DNA from: Nitrospinota bacterium
Lineage (GTDB): Bacteria > JADFOP01
DNA length: 38,224 nt
Assembly: GCA_022562795.1 (NCBI GenBank)
Contig: JADFOP010000016.1
Span: 1-38,224 of the forward strand
Direction of reading: 5' to 3'
Shown here piece by piece: positions 25,983 to 32,743 of the stretch. How positions within the stretch are numbered: position 1 is the first letter of the stretch; every line of letters starts with the position of its first letter. The notes beneath the pieces were generated by a model. It was not told the DNA's origin. It was given only the letters and a program-made list of their open reading frames with translations, and did no database searches. Made by a program: the position numbers and the translations under genes.

Positions 25983-27095
25983 ATGGCAACCAAAGCGACA
26001 GGCAAGGAGAAGGCCCTCGAGCTGGCCTTCGCCCAGATAGAGAAACAGTTCGGCAAGGGCGCGGTGATGCGCCTCGGGGACCAGGAGATCATGGACGTGC
26101 CCGCGATTCCGACGGGCTCGATATCCCTCGATGCGGCCATCGGCGTGGGAGGTCTCCCGAGGGGTCGCGTGGTGGAGATATTCGGGCCGGAGGCGAGCGG
26201 CAAGACCACCTTGGCCCTCCACATCATAGCCGAGGCCCAGAAGAGGGGCGGCATCGCCGCCTTCATCGACGCCGAGCACGCCCTCGACCCGGGCTACGCC
26301 AAGGCCCTAGGGGTCAAGATGGACGAGCTTATCGTCAGCCAGCCCGACACGGGCGAGCAGGCCCTCGAGATCGTAGAGACCCTGGTCAGGAGCGGCGCCC
26401 TCGACGTCGCCGTAATCGATTCGGTGGCGGCCCTCGTCCCCAAGGCGGAGATCGACGGCGAGATGGGCGACGCCCACATGGGCCTCCAGGCCCGCCTCAT
26501 GAGCCAGGCGCTCCGCAAGCTCGCCGGCGTCATCTCCAAGAGCAAGACGTGCGTCGTCTTCATCAACCAGATCCGCCATAAGATCGGGGTGGTGTTCGGA
26601 AACCCTGAGACGACCTCCGGCGGAAACGCGCTCAAGTTCTACTCCTCGGTCCGCCTCGACATCCGGCGGCTCGCCCCCATCAAGGAGGGAAGCGAGGTTT
26701 TGGGCAACCGCTGCCGCGTGCGGGTGGTGAAGAACAAGGTCGCCCCGCCCTTCCGGGAAGCGGAGTTCGACATCATGTACGGCAAGGGCATCTCGAAGGA
26801 GGGCGACCTGCTCGACCTCGCCGTGGCGGCCGACCTGATCAACCGGAGCGGCTCCTGGTTCACCTACGGTGAGGAGAGGATCGGCCAGGGCCGTGAGAAC
26901 GTCAAGCGCTTCCTCGCCGAGCACCCCGATGTGGCCGGCGACCTGATGGGCAAGGTCCGGGACTCCCTGGGGCTCCCCGCCGTCGCCGCGGAGGTCCAGG
27001 AGACCCACGAGGTCCAGGAGACCCACGAGGTCCAGGAGACCCACGAGGTCCAGGAGATCCACGAGGTCCAGGAGACTCAGGAGGCCGAGGCTTAA
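25983..27095 (+). CDS. recA: Recombinase RecA, with a tandem-repeat C-terminal tail
   Basis: ATP-dependent strand-exchange protein and SOS co-protease. Walker [14 protein letters not shown] lies near residue 69, Walker [11 protein letters not shown] near 141, DNA-binding loop 1 [22 protein letters not shown] near 160, and [29 protein letters not shown] near 197. The core is complete. After [12 protein letters not shown] the protein ends in about 34 residues made of five EVQETH-like hexapeptides and EAEA, giving 370 residues. The normal RecA tail is also acidic and lowers DNA binding, so the repeats keep the charge while changing the length. The ATG at 25983 follows GGGGGGAGAG. Confidence 0.98.
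   Translation: MATKATGKEKALELAFAQIEKQFGKGAVMRLGDQEIMDVPAIPTGSISLDAAIGVGGLPRGRVVEIFGPEASGKTTLALHIIAEAQKRGGIAAFIDAEHALDPGYAKALGVKMDELIVSQPDTGEQALEIVETLVRSGALDVAVIDSVAALVPKAEIDGEMGDAHMGLQARLMSQALRKLAGVISKSKTCVVFINQIRHKIGVVFGNPETTSGGNALKFYSSVRLDIRRLAPIKEGSEVLGNRCRVRVVKNKVAPPFREAEFDIMYGKGISKEGDLLDLAVAADLINRSGSWFTYGEERIGQGRENVKRFLAEHPDVAGDLMGKVRDSLGLPAVAAEVQETHEVQETHEVQETHEVQEIHEVQETQEAEA
26991..27080 (+). repeat. 18-bp tandem repeat in the 3' end of recA
   Basis: Five head-to-tail units of GAGGTCCAGGAGACCCAC: the first three are identical (26991-27044), the fourth differs at one base, and the fifth at two. Each unit is six codons, so gain or loss of units keeps the reading frame. Confidence 0.9.
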
Positions 27096-27132
27096 GGGCC
27101 CGTCTCCCCCATCCGCCCAGAGCCAGCGCGGT

Positions 27133-27615
27133 ATGATGGCCGAGCCCGGCTTAGAGGAGCTTCGGAAAGCCCGCGAGGCCGCCCACCGCCTTCTGGCCCG
27201 CCGGGCCCGCTCGGTGGCCGAGATAAAATCCAAACTCGCCGAGCGGAGATTTTCTCCCGCCGTCATCCGCCGGACCGTCGAGCGCCTCGCCTCAGTAGGC
27301 TACCTAGACGACACCGCCTTCGCCCGCTCCCACGCCCGCTACCTGATGGAGGCCCGTCCCATGGGCCGCCGCCGCCTGAGCTGGGAGTTATCCCGGAAGG
27401 GGATCGAGAAAGGCCTCGTCGAAGAAGCGGTAGAGGAGGTCTGGGCCGGACGATCCGAGCGGGAGGTCGCAAGAGAGGTGGCGATGCGCCGCCTCGAGGC
27501 CTACCGCGGGCTCGACGAGACGACCGTCCGGCGCCGCCTCAAGGGCTACCTCGAGCGCCGCGGCTTTCCCCACGGCGACATCGTCACCATCCTCCGCGAG
27601 ATTTCGTCCCTGTAA
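27133..27615 (+). CDS. recX: Regulatory protein RecX
   Basis: Binds RecA filaments and modulates recombination. The 160 residues form the three-helix repeats of RecX: RLLARRARSVAEIKSKLAERRFS, LASVGYLDDTAFARSHARYLM, GRRRLSWELSRKGIEKGLVEEA, and a final arginine-rich block. It starts with ATG (27133 or 27136), 37 bases after recA. Its last 61 codons are present again, slightly diverged, at 28595-28779. In relatives alaS often follows recX; here an inserted toxin-antitoxin module follows. Confidence 0.94.
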   Translation: MMAEPGLEELRKAREAAHRLLARRARSVAEIKSKLAERRFSPAVIRRTVERLASVGYLDDTAFARSHARYLMEARPMGRRRLSWELSRKGIEKGLVEEAVEEVWAGRSEREVAREVAMRRLEAYRGLDETTVRRRLKGYLERRGFPHGDIVTILREISSL

Positions 27616-27637
27616 GGTCCCGCCAGCCTTAAATAGC

Positions 27638-27690
27638 GGACAAGCCCTTGTGGGGGATCCGCCTGAGGCGGATCTCAGGCGGGCTGTCCA
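27638..27690. terminator. Hairpin between convergent recX and the antitoxin gene
   Basis: Nested inverted repeats: GATCCGCC-TGA-GGCGGATC (27656-27674), an outer GGACA/TGTCC pair, and GCCC/GGGC (27638-27647 with 27681-27689). No long T run is present. It lies between two converging genes, so a two-way terminator is likely. The inner CCGCC-TGA-GGCGG is identical to 966-978 in the REP region. Confidence 0.5.
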
Positions 27691-27693
27691 CAT

Positions 27694-28158
27694 TTAGATG
27701 AGTTCCTCCACCTCGCACCCAAGGGCCTCGGCGACCTTCTCAAGCGTCGAGGCCCAGGGCCGATAGTCTTGCTTCTCGATCTTCGAGATATAGGACGGTT
27801 GGCACTCAAGCGCCTCGGCGAGTTCTTTCTGCTTCATCCCCTTCGCCATCCTGACCTTTTTGATGTTGTTCTTCCAGAGCCGCCGCTTGACCTCGGCATA
27901 GGGGATGAATGCCTCGGGCGGCTCGCGCCGTGCCTCCTCGAACCGCTCGGCCGAGCGCAGATCTTCCATCCAGTCCATGAGGGCCTCCCAATCATCAGCC
28001 TGGATGATAACGACCTGGGTGTCCTGAAGCGTCGCCTCTCCATAGACTGACACTTTGGGGATCGGGGCCATAGGCTCCGGTGCCGTGGCGGCCCTAGGCC
28101 TCGGTCGCGCTGCGCTTTTGCGTTCTTTCGATTCTCGTCTCGCTCCCTTGACCATCAT
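27694..28158 (-). CDS. XRE-family antitoxin with N-terminal extension
   Basis: The 154-residue protein has a C-terminal helix-turn-helix of the Cro/CI type (about residues 97-152: IKKVRMAKGMKQKELAEALECQ and PSYISKIEKQ, then ATLEKVAEALGCEVEELI). The N-terminal half holds a basic stretch and an acidic, helical DWEALMDWMEDLRSAERFEEARRE segment, which may be the toxin-neutralising part. GGAGGAG lies directly upstream (28167-28161); the second ATG at 28155 is better spaced. The partner gene upstream at 28192-28461 is a broken RelE-like toxin, so the order is toxin then antitoxin as in HigBA-type modules. The antitoxin frame is intact. Confidence 0.8.
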   Translation of the reverse strand: MMVKGARRESKERKSAARPRPRAATAPEPMAPIPKVSVYGEATLQDTQVVIIQADDWEALMDWMEDLRSAERFEEARREPPEAFIPYAEVKRRLWKNNIKKVRMAKGMKQKELAEALECQPSYISKIEKQDYRPWASTLEKVAEALGCEVEELI

Positions 28159-28191
28159 TTCTCCTCCAGAGGTAATGCCCCGACTTTTTCG

Positions 28192-28461
28192 CTACATCCC
28201 CTCCCTTGAACCGACGGCGACGATGGTGACGGCTCGCGCCTCGTCATCCACCATCCACTCGACACGATGATGAAGCCCCACCCAGCATCGATACTCGTTA
28301 GTGCCGGGAAGGTGCTTGAAGCCCTTTGTCCTCGTTCTGGGATTCGTCACCCATCGCTAGGCGATTCGGTCGAGCTTGAGCTGGACCGCTTTCGGGAGCT
28401 TCTGATACCTCTTGTGGGCCTTTCTCGTAAATCCGATTTCGTAACGTCTTTCGCTTCCCAT
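28192..28461 (-). pseudogene. RelE/ParE-superfamily toxin, interrupted by an in-frame amber codon
   Basis: From the ATG at 28461 the frame reads MGSERRYEIGFTRKAHKRYQ, KLPKAVQLKLDRIA, then TAG at 28359-28357 (codon 35). It continues in the same frame with RWVTNPRTRTKGFKHLPGTN, EYRCWVGLHHRVEWMVDD, EARAVTIVAVGSREGM and a stop at 28194-28192. Both halves fit the RelE-like fold: the N-terminal helices, then the KGFKHLPG turn, the YRCWVG strand and the final VGSREGM. One base change would restore an 89-residue toxin. It is therefore a nonsense mutant or a sequencing error. AGGA lies about 10 bases upstream of the ATG. A silenced toxin with a kept antitoxin is a common decay state. Confidence 0.75.
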
Positions 28462-28509
28462 CTGTTGTTTGTCCTGATCCCAGGCAGGGGACGCTTGAAC
28501 CGTATATTT

Positions 28510-28538
28510 AACATAACCTTTATAGGTGAACTTATCAA
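28510..28538 (-). promoter_or_regulatory. Candidate promoter of the toxin-antitoxin module
   Basis: On the minus strand TTGATA (28538-28533) and TATGTT (28515-28510) are 17 bp apart in a markedly AT-rich stretch. Transcription would begin about 40 bases before the toxin ATG. Confidence 0.5.
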
Positions 28539-28594
28539 GGAAGAGGGGTGAAATTGGTGAATTTTTAAGTAATAATCCGACCTCCCAGGCCGTC

Positions 28595-28779
28595 GAGGAG
28601 GTCTGGGCCGGACGATCCGATCGGGAGGTCGCAAGGGAGGTTGCGCTCCGCCGCCTTGAGGCCTACCGCGGGCTCGACGAGACGACCGTCCGGCGCCGTC
28701 TGAAGGGCTACCTCGACCGCCGCGGCTTTCCCCACGGCGACATCGTCACCATCTTCCGCTAAATCTCGTCCTTTTAAGG
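28595..28779 (+). pseudogene. Detached copy of the recX 3' end
   Basis: These 185 bases align with 27433-27617 without gaps at a constant offset of 1162 bases. I count about 15 differences (roughly 92 percent identity). The protein reading of the fragment (VEEVWAGRSDREVAREVALR, RLEAYRGLDETTVRRRLKGY, LDRRGFPHGDIVTIFR) is in frame and still RecX-like. The last codons differ, and a stop comes earlier. It has no recX 5' part or start of its own. The toxin-antitoxin module lies between the two copies. Confidence 0.9.
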
Positions 28780-28906
28780 AGAGGGTGTGAAGCTGGTCGG
28801 AGTGGAAAAATCCTGGTAGGGATAGAGGTTATTCCCTTCCCTGCAGGTGAATTTGCAACAGCGTGCTGATAGGCCGTTCAGGTGGCTTGTGCCCGGCTTA
28901 GAGGCG

Positions 28907-29317
28907 TTACGGAACCTGCAGGCGGTGTTCCAGTAGCTGTTCCAGTTCCACCTCCCAGTCTCCGGCTTCCTGCCATTTGGCGAACTTCGAGTCGAGAAAA
29001 TAAAACCAGTAGGGCTTGGTATTTTGCACAAGCCAGGCGGGGGAGGCGAGACCCGCCGTCACGGTGGCGGTAATTTTCTTGAAGGACTCCTCATCGGGGT
29101 CATCGGGCAGGGCCAGGTTATACTCCCAGACCTCGATGGTTTGGCCATGGCGATTCCTGATTATGGCCTTGACGACGGTCGGCTGCCCAAAGCTCTCTGT
29201 CACAGCCTCCTTGGTCATTCCGGGTTTGACCGAATGGAGCTTGTCGACAGAGGGCGCGCAGGCGGTGGTTGCCACGACGGTTAGAGCGAGCGTAAGCCCA
29301 AGGTAGAACGAGCGCAT
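28907..29317 (-). CDS. Putative lipoprotein with SmpA/BamE-like domain
   Basis: A signal peptide (MRSFYLGLTLALTVVATTAC) ends in a lipobox-like TTAC, so Cys20 is the probable lipidated residue. The mature part begins APSVDKLHSVKPGMTKEAVTESFGQPTVVKA. The pattern 'L..vkpGMTkeeV...fGqP' is typical of small SmpA/OmlA (BamE-like) outer-membrane lipoproteins. The rest is beta-rich (QTIEVWEYNLALP, WLVQNTKPYWFYFLDSKFAKW). 136 residues. It could equally be a stand-alone member of that superfamily with no role in outer-membrane assembly. AAGGAAG precedes the ATG. Confidence 0.75.
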   Translation of the reverse strand: MRSFYLGLTLALTVVATTACAPSVDKLHSVKPGMTKEAVTESFGQPTVVKAIIRNRHGQTIEVWEYNLALPDDPDEESFKKITATVTAGLASPAWLVQNTKPYWFYFLDSKFAKWQEAGDWEVELEQLLEHRLQVP

Positions 29318-29466
29318 CTTCCTTGACCTCCTTTACGGGGTGACCCATTCCCACGCTCCCTCCAAAGCCCGCGCCATCCACCACGCCTCATGCAGCTCTC
29401 ACTTAGCTCATGAGGACGGCTTCGAGCGTGCGCCGTCTTCTCCCCTCCCGAGGAGAAATCATAGCT

Positions 29467-29475
29467 ATTATACCA
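29467..29475 (-). promoter_or_regulatory. Extended -10 promoter of the lipoprotein gene
   Basis: On the minus strand TGG-TATAAT reads as a consensus extended -10 (TATAAT at 29472-29467). No good -35 is visible, as is usual for extended -10 promoters. The leader would be about 145 bases. Confidence 0.5.
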
Positions 29476-29613
29476 TGTTTTAATGGGCAGAAAAGGGTTT
29501 TTTTGGGGCCGGGTGGGCGCCTAGGCTGGGTTTCGTTTTCCTACGGGATTTGATAGCCTGAGAGGGAAGATTCTGCTGATCTCTCCCATCACCCCTAATT
29601 TGTGAGGAGACCC

Positions 29614-30603
29614 ATGCGCGCTCTATACTTCGACCGGTTCGGCGATCTGGATGTCCTCAAGGTCGGAGAGCAGCCGACACCGTCGCCGGGGCCCGGCGAG
29701 GCGGTCGTGCGGGTTGCCTACTCCGGGATCAACTTCGTCGACACCCTTCTTTTTCGGGGGCGTTTCGACCCCAATCTTCCGCTGCCGCACATAAACGGGG
29801 TCGAGAGCGTAGGCACCGTCGAGGAGGTGGGGCCCGGCGGGGATGAGGCCCTGGTCGGCCGACGCGTGGCGGTCAACCCGCTTCTCGGCCCAGGCCGCAT
29901 CATCGGCGAGCACGCCAAGGGCGGACACGCGGAGCTTCTCGCGGCGCCTGAGGCCAATTGCGTCCCCCTTCCCGAAGGGCTTGACGGGGCGGCTGCGACC
30001 GCGGCCATCGTCTCGTTGGGCTCGCCCTACGACGCCATCATCCGCGACGGTCAGCTAAAGCCCGGAGAGACGCTGCTGGTCTGGGCCGCCGGGAGCGGCA
30101 CGGGGGTGGGCGCCGTCCAGGTGGGCCGTCTCGTGGGCGCGCGAGTCATCGCCACCGCCGGAAGTCCCGAGAAGATGGAGCGCGCCAGGGCGATGGGGGC
30201 CGAGGTGGTTATCAACCACAGGGAGGACGACGTGGCGGCGGCGGTGCTGGAGGCCACGGGGGGCCGAGGGGCCGACGTGATATTCGAGTCCACCGGGGCG
30301 GCGACCCTCCCTAAAAGTGTCGCCGCAGCGGCCGAAGAGGGGCGGATTCTAATCTACGGGGTGGTCACAGGGTACAAGGGCAAGCTGGAGCTGGGCCGCG
30401 TAATCATGCGGCGGCTCAAGCTCATTGGCTCCTTCTACGGCCCTTCGCCAGCCCAGTTCCGGCAGGTGCTGGAGCTGGTGGCCAATGGGATGCTGAAGCC
30501 CGTCATCGCAGACGTCGTGGGCCTGGAGGAGGCTGTCGAGGCCTATCGCAGGATCGAGGCAGGGGAGATCTTCGGAAAGGTCCTCATCCGCCTAGAGGGC
30601 TAG
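29614..30603 (+). CDS. qor: Zinc-independent quinone oxidoreductase (MDR family)
   Basis: A medium-chain dehydrogenase/reductase that probably reduces quinones or alpha,beta-unsaturated carbonyls with NADPH. The N-terminal GroES-like domain reads MRALYFDRFGDLDVLKVGE and GPGEAVVRVAYSGINFVDTL. The nucleotide fold is WAAGSGTGVGAVQVGRLVGA near residue 150, followed by VIATAGSPEKMERARAMGAEVVINHRE. The zinc-ligand cysteines of alcohol dehydrogenases are absent, as in the quinone-reductase branch. I chose the ATG at 29614 (329 residues), with GAGGAGA just upstream, over the GTG at 29602. No clear -35/-10 pair was found in the gap upstream. Confidence 0.9.
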   Translation: MRALYFDRFGDLDVLKVGEQPTPSPGPGEAVVRVAYSGINFVDTLLFRGRFDPNLPLPHINGVESVGTVEEVGPGGDEALVGRRVAVNPLLGPGRIIGEHAKGGHAELLAAPEANCVPLPEGLDGAAATAAIVSLGSPYDAIIRDGQLKPGETLLVWAAGSGTGVGAVQVGRLVGARVIATAGSPEKMERARAMGAEVVINHREDDVAAAVLEATGGRGADVIFESTGAATLPKSVAAAAEEGRILIYGVVTGYKGKLELGRVIMRRLKLIGSFYGPSPAQFRQVLELVANGMLKPVIADVVGLEEAVEAYRRIEAGEIFGKVLIRLEG

Positions 30604-30664
30604 GACTCTCGCACAGAGCCCTTAATGGTCTGGACAATCGACGTTCTGTTTCAGTCGCCATTAA

Positions 30665-30973
30665 CTAGTGCACCGCCTCGCTGTGGACCCTCCCCGCAAG
30701 AGGAATTCCCGCAGTCATCTCCCTGTAATGAGCTCTGATCGGGACCAGGAGTTGAATATTTGCGATCTCGGCGGAGTGGATGAACGGACCCTTATCCTCT
30801 CTCAGTTGGGTGGCGAGGGGCTTGCAAACAAGCGAAGCGAAGACGACCTCGGCATTCTCAAAGCCTATCTCCACGTAGTGGATGAGGAAGTGATCCTCCC
30901 ACTCCATGCCCTCAAGCGAGGCAATGCAAAAGGGACAGACCTTGAGATGTGGTTGATAGCTAACAGTTTTCAC
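30665..30973 (-). CDS. Small protein with a C2H2-type zinc-finger pattern
   Basis: A 102-residue protein that I do not recognise. Its N-terminus has C13-x2-C16-x11-H28-x3-H32 (VCPFCIASLEGMEWEDHF, then LIHY), the spacing of a C2H2 finger, which is uncommon in bacteria outside the Ros/MucR family. The rest has one further Cys (near residue 50) and no known motif. The GTG start (30973) overlaps the stop of the upstream cysteine-rich gene as GTGA, and the pattern of paired Cys and His supports a real gene. A frame on the opposite strand covers the same bases but lacks such features. It is third gene of a minus-strand set of three. Confidence 0.6.
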   Translation of the reverse strand: MKTVSYQPHLKVCPFCIASLEGMEWEDHFLIHYVEIGFENAEVVFASLVCKPLATQLREDKGPFIHSAEIANIQLLVPIRAHYREMTAGIPLAGRVHSEAVH

Positions 30974-31587
30974 TTTTTCAAAAACCCATACCTAGGCTGT
31001 CCGGTCCTACCGCTTGTCCTGGGACCGCTGGAGGACTCATCCCTGACGGGGGGGTCGGGCTGGTTCTCTCGGGCCTTTTCGGCCGGCCGGACCGTCATTT
31101 CGTACGGAATGCCGCAGTATACGTATCGGCCAGCTTCCATGACCAGCTCGCCTCGGTGCCATCGGCAACCCTTGCAGGTTGTCTCAAGAGGCACGAAGCG
31201 GTTCTCCTGCGCCAGGGTTGATTCCAACGGGCAGTGGACGAGCTCCACCTCCCAGCGCTTGACTATATCGACGGCGATGGGGTGGTTGCAGATGGGCCCC
31301 AGGTCCTCCGTCCAGCCGCTTCGGAAGGAGCAGCTGTAGCAGAGCTCGATCGGCACCCGCCCGTCGGGCACGTTCGGGTCTTGGACCTCAAACAGGTAAA
31401 AGGGGCAGGTGACGACCGCCCGGCCCGCCATTCGCAGAGCCCAGCAGTCCTCGCAGACGTCGTCCTGCTCGGGGATGGGCTTGGTCAGCTCGCAGAGGCG
31501 GCAGAGCTTGTCGGCGAGGTAGCGGATCTCTTCGCCTTCCTCCTCCAGGACCGGCAGCGGGATTGTGGCTGACTCAGCGCGACCCAT
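30970..31587 (-). CDS. Cysteine-rich protein with two tandem Cys4 modules
   Basis: A 205-residue protein that I do not recognise. An N-terminal C29xxC32-x12-C45xxC48 knuckle is followed by two similar modules. Module A is C61-P-x20-24-C83xxC86-x13-C100; module B is C119-P-x18-C138xxC141-x16-C158. Both share C-P-[FL] at the start and P-[IL]-E just before the CxxC pair, so they look like an internal duplication. Twelve cysteines in all suggest three metal sites (zinc or iron-sulphur). The last 40 residues are polar and Pro/Arg-rich, probably disordered. There is no signal peptide. The ATG at 31587 shares its A with the stop of the upstream gene (TGATG), so I reject the longer frame that starts at 31752. 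Confidence 0.72.
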   Translation of the reverse strand: MGRAESATIPLPVLEEEGEEIRYLADKLCRLCELTKPIPEQDDVCEDCWALRMAGRAVVTCPFYLFEVQDPNVPDGRVPIELCYSCSFRSGWTEDLGPICNHPIAVDIVKRWEVELVHCPLESTLAQENRFVPLETTCKGCRWHRGELVMEAGRYVYCGIPYEMTVRPAEKARENQPDPPVRDESSSGPRTSGRTGQPRYGFLKK

Positions 31588-31805
31588 CAGGCGGTTCCTA
31601 CCACTTCGCACTTTGGGCACTCTACGCACGGCATGGCTCGTTCCTCGGCCCTGGTGATGCCGCAGAATGAGCACCATACGGAGAGGCGGCGCATGGAGGC
31701 GAAGTGGTCCTCGTCGATCGAGGCCCACTCGCGGTGGATGGGCTCGCTGCATGCCGAGCAGCGGGTCACGCCCGCGATGTCGTCGTAGATGATAGGCGTT
31801 GCCAC
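31587..31805 (-). CDS. Small zinc-ribbon-like protein
   Basis: A 72-residue protein with C16xxC19, C45xxC48 and C60xxC63xxC66 (RCSACSEPIHREW; VWCSFCGITRAEE; MPCVECPKCEVVG). The first two pairs, about 25 residues apart, fit a zinc ribbon or treble-clef fold; the last three Cys could add a second site. I prefer the GTG at 31805 because GGAGG (31815-31811) is 5 bases upstream; a GTG at 31817 would add four residues. Its stop overlaps the start of the next gene. No function can be assigned, though DNA, RNA or protein binding is the usual role of such folds. Confidence 0.68.
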   Translation of the reverse strand: MATPIIYDDIAGVTRCSACSEPIHREWASIDEDHFASMRRLSVWCSFCGITRAEERAMPCVECPKCEVVGTA

Positions 31806-32107
31806 GACGTCCTCCACTGGGCGTCGGGAGCGACCAGCCGGTCGGCCCCGTTTAACTTCAATTGATTATTATGCAAAATTCGTGCCTCTAGTTTGGTTCT
31901 GCGAAACATGATGTTGGAGAATGTTATAAAATCGGTGTAAGCGATTGATTAAGCTAGGATAGCGGGGATGGTCGGCCTCGTTGAGGGTGTCAATATATTG
32001 ACGATAAGATGCACCCTTTGTTCATGTTATGGCGCATAATGTAACATCCGTGATGCATGGGTCATTTTCCGGAAATTTCCGAATGTGGAACAGAATCCCT
32101 CGCCGGC
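31806..32107. other. Intergenic region upstream of the cysteine-rich operon
   Basis: No gene is supported. The stretch is AT-rich compared with its surroundings, with possible minus-strand -10 boxes (CATAAT, 31873-31868) but no matching -35. It holds the palindrome at 31989-32002. Confidence 0.5.
31989..32002. promoter_or_regulatory. Perfect 14-bp palindrome, candidate operator
   Basis: GTCAATATATTGAC is self-complementary and contains TTGAC on each strand. It lies upstream of the cysteine-rich operon by about 185 bases. The size suits a dimeric helix-turn-helix regulator, but no regulator gene of that kind is adjacent. Confidence 0.3.
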
Positions 32108-32165
32108 GCCGCCTCCTGACCTTTGTACTGAAGCTGGTAGAGGGTATGGGAGCGGCCCCGGCGGG
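32108..32165 (-). pseudogene. Detached copy of the 3' end of an ABC exporter gene
   Basis: These 58 bases match 32769-32826, the 3' end of the intact exporter gene, with six differences and no gaps (constant offset 661). On the minus strand it still reads HTLYQLQYKGQEA, the exporter C-terminus. No upstream part of a second exporter gene is present. The small secreted-protein gene lies between the two copies. Confidence 0.75.
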
Positions 32166-32230
32166 GCCGGGCAGACGGAGTCAGCCCGGCCGGGGATGAG
32201 GTAGGCTAAGGAATGATGACGAGGGTGTTC

Positions 32231-32575
32231 CTACCACCTGCCCTTGCCCTGGCCCTTGCCGGGATGGGAGCTCGGACCATGACCGGAGGATGAGCCTAGG
32301 CCGGTGGGACTCGAGCCCCAGGAGCGCTCCACGGTGGCGCCCGAGTGGGGCTCTTTCTCGAGGATCATGGTCTTCTCGCCGTGGCCGATAGTCTTATCCA
32401 TAAGCATACCCGTCTCTGGATCGTAGGTCTTCGTCATCGTGCCGCCCTCGCCCAGGGTTTTTTCCGTCACCTCGGCCTTAGGGGGCTTTTTCCCCATGGC
32501 CCAGGCCGAGCCGGCCAGGAACACGACCGAAATCCCCACGACCAGTACGCCTCGCCTTAACCGTTGGCGCTTCAT
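32231..32575 (-). CDS. Small secreted protein of unknown function
   Basis: The 114-residue protein has a clear Sec signal peptide: MKRQRLRRG, hydrophobic VLVVGISVVFLAGS, and cleavage after AWA near residue 26. The mature part contains TMTKTYDPETGMLMDKTIGHGEKTMILE (as two short related stretches) and ends in a Gly/Ser/His-rich tail with GKGQGKGRW. No family was recognised. AAGGAGGGA is 7 bases upstream of the ATG. It is bracketed by the duplicated exporter ends. Confidence 0.7.
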   Translation of the reverse strand: MKRQRLRRGVLVVGISVVFLAGSAWAMGKKPPKAEVTEKTLGEGGTMTKTYDPETGMLMDKTIGHGEKTMILEKEPHSGATVERSWGSSPTGLGSSSGHGPSSHPGKGQGKGRW

Positions 32576-32616
32576 CGTTAGATCCCTCCTTACCTTCGGG
32601 TTTCTTCTCTCACCGT

Positions 32617-32645
32617 ATAATAGCAGACGAGAGTTTCCCTGTCCC
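32617..32645 (-). promoter_or_regulatory. Possible promoter of the small secreted-protein gene
   Basis: On the minus strand GGGACA (32645-32640) and TATTAT (32622-32617) are 17 bp apart, about 40 bases upstream of the ATG. Confidence 0.35.
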
Positions 32646-32743
32646 TCGGACTTTACCCTCTAGACCCGCCCGCGCCCCCCCGGATTGGATCGATCGGCGG
32701 GTGTTTGGCTCCTCTTCGGACTCCCATTGCGCCCGCCTCCTCC

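Noticed and set aside
26307-27266. Open frame of 319 codons on the minus strand, with a leucine/aspartate repeat (LLDLVG)
   Set aside because: It is the complement of recA. The repeat is only the 18-bp recA minisatellite read backwards, so it is not a leucine-rich repeat protein.
30668-31339. Open frame of 223 codons on the plus strand
   Set aside because: It opposes the two cysteine-rich genes. It lacks patterned residues and a ribosome site, whereas the minus-strand frames overlap neatly and keep Cys/His patterns.
31588-31752. N-terminal extension of the 205-residue cysteine-rich protein
   Set aside because: It is arginine- and histidine-rich mirror sequence of the upstream zinc-ribbon gene; the ATG at 31587 overlaps that gene's stop and fits coupling.
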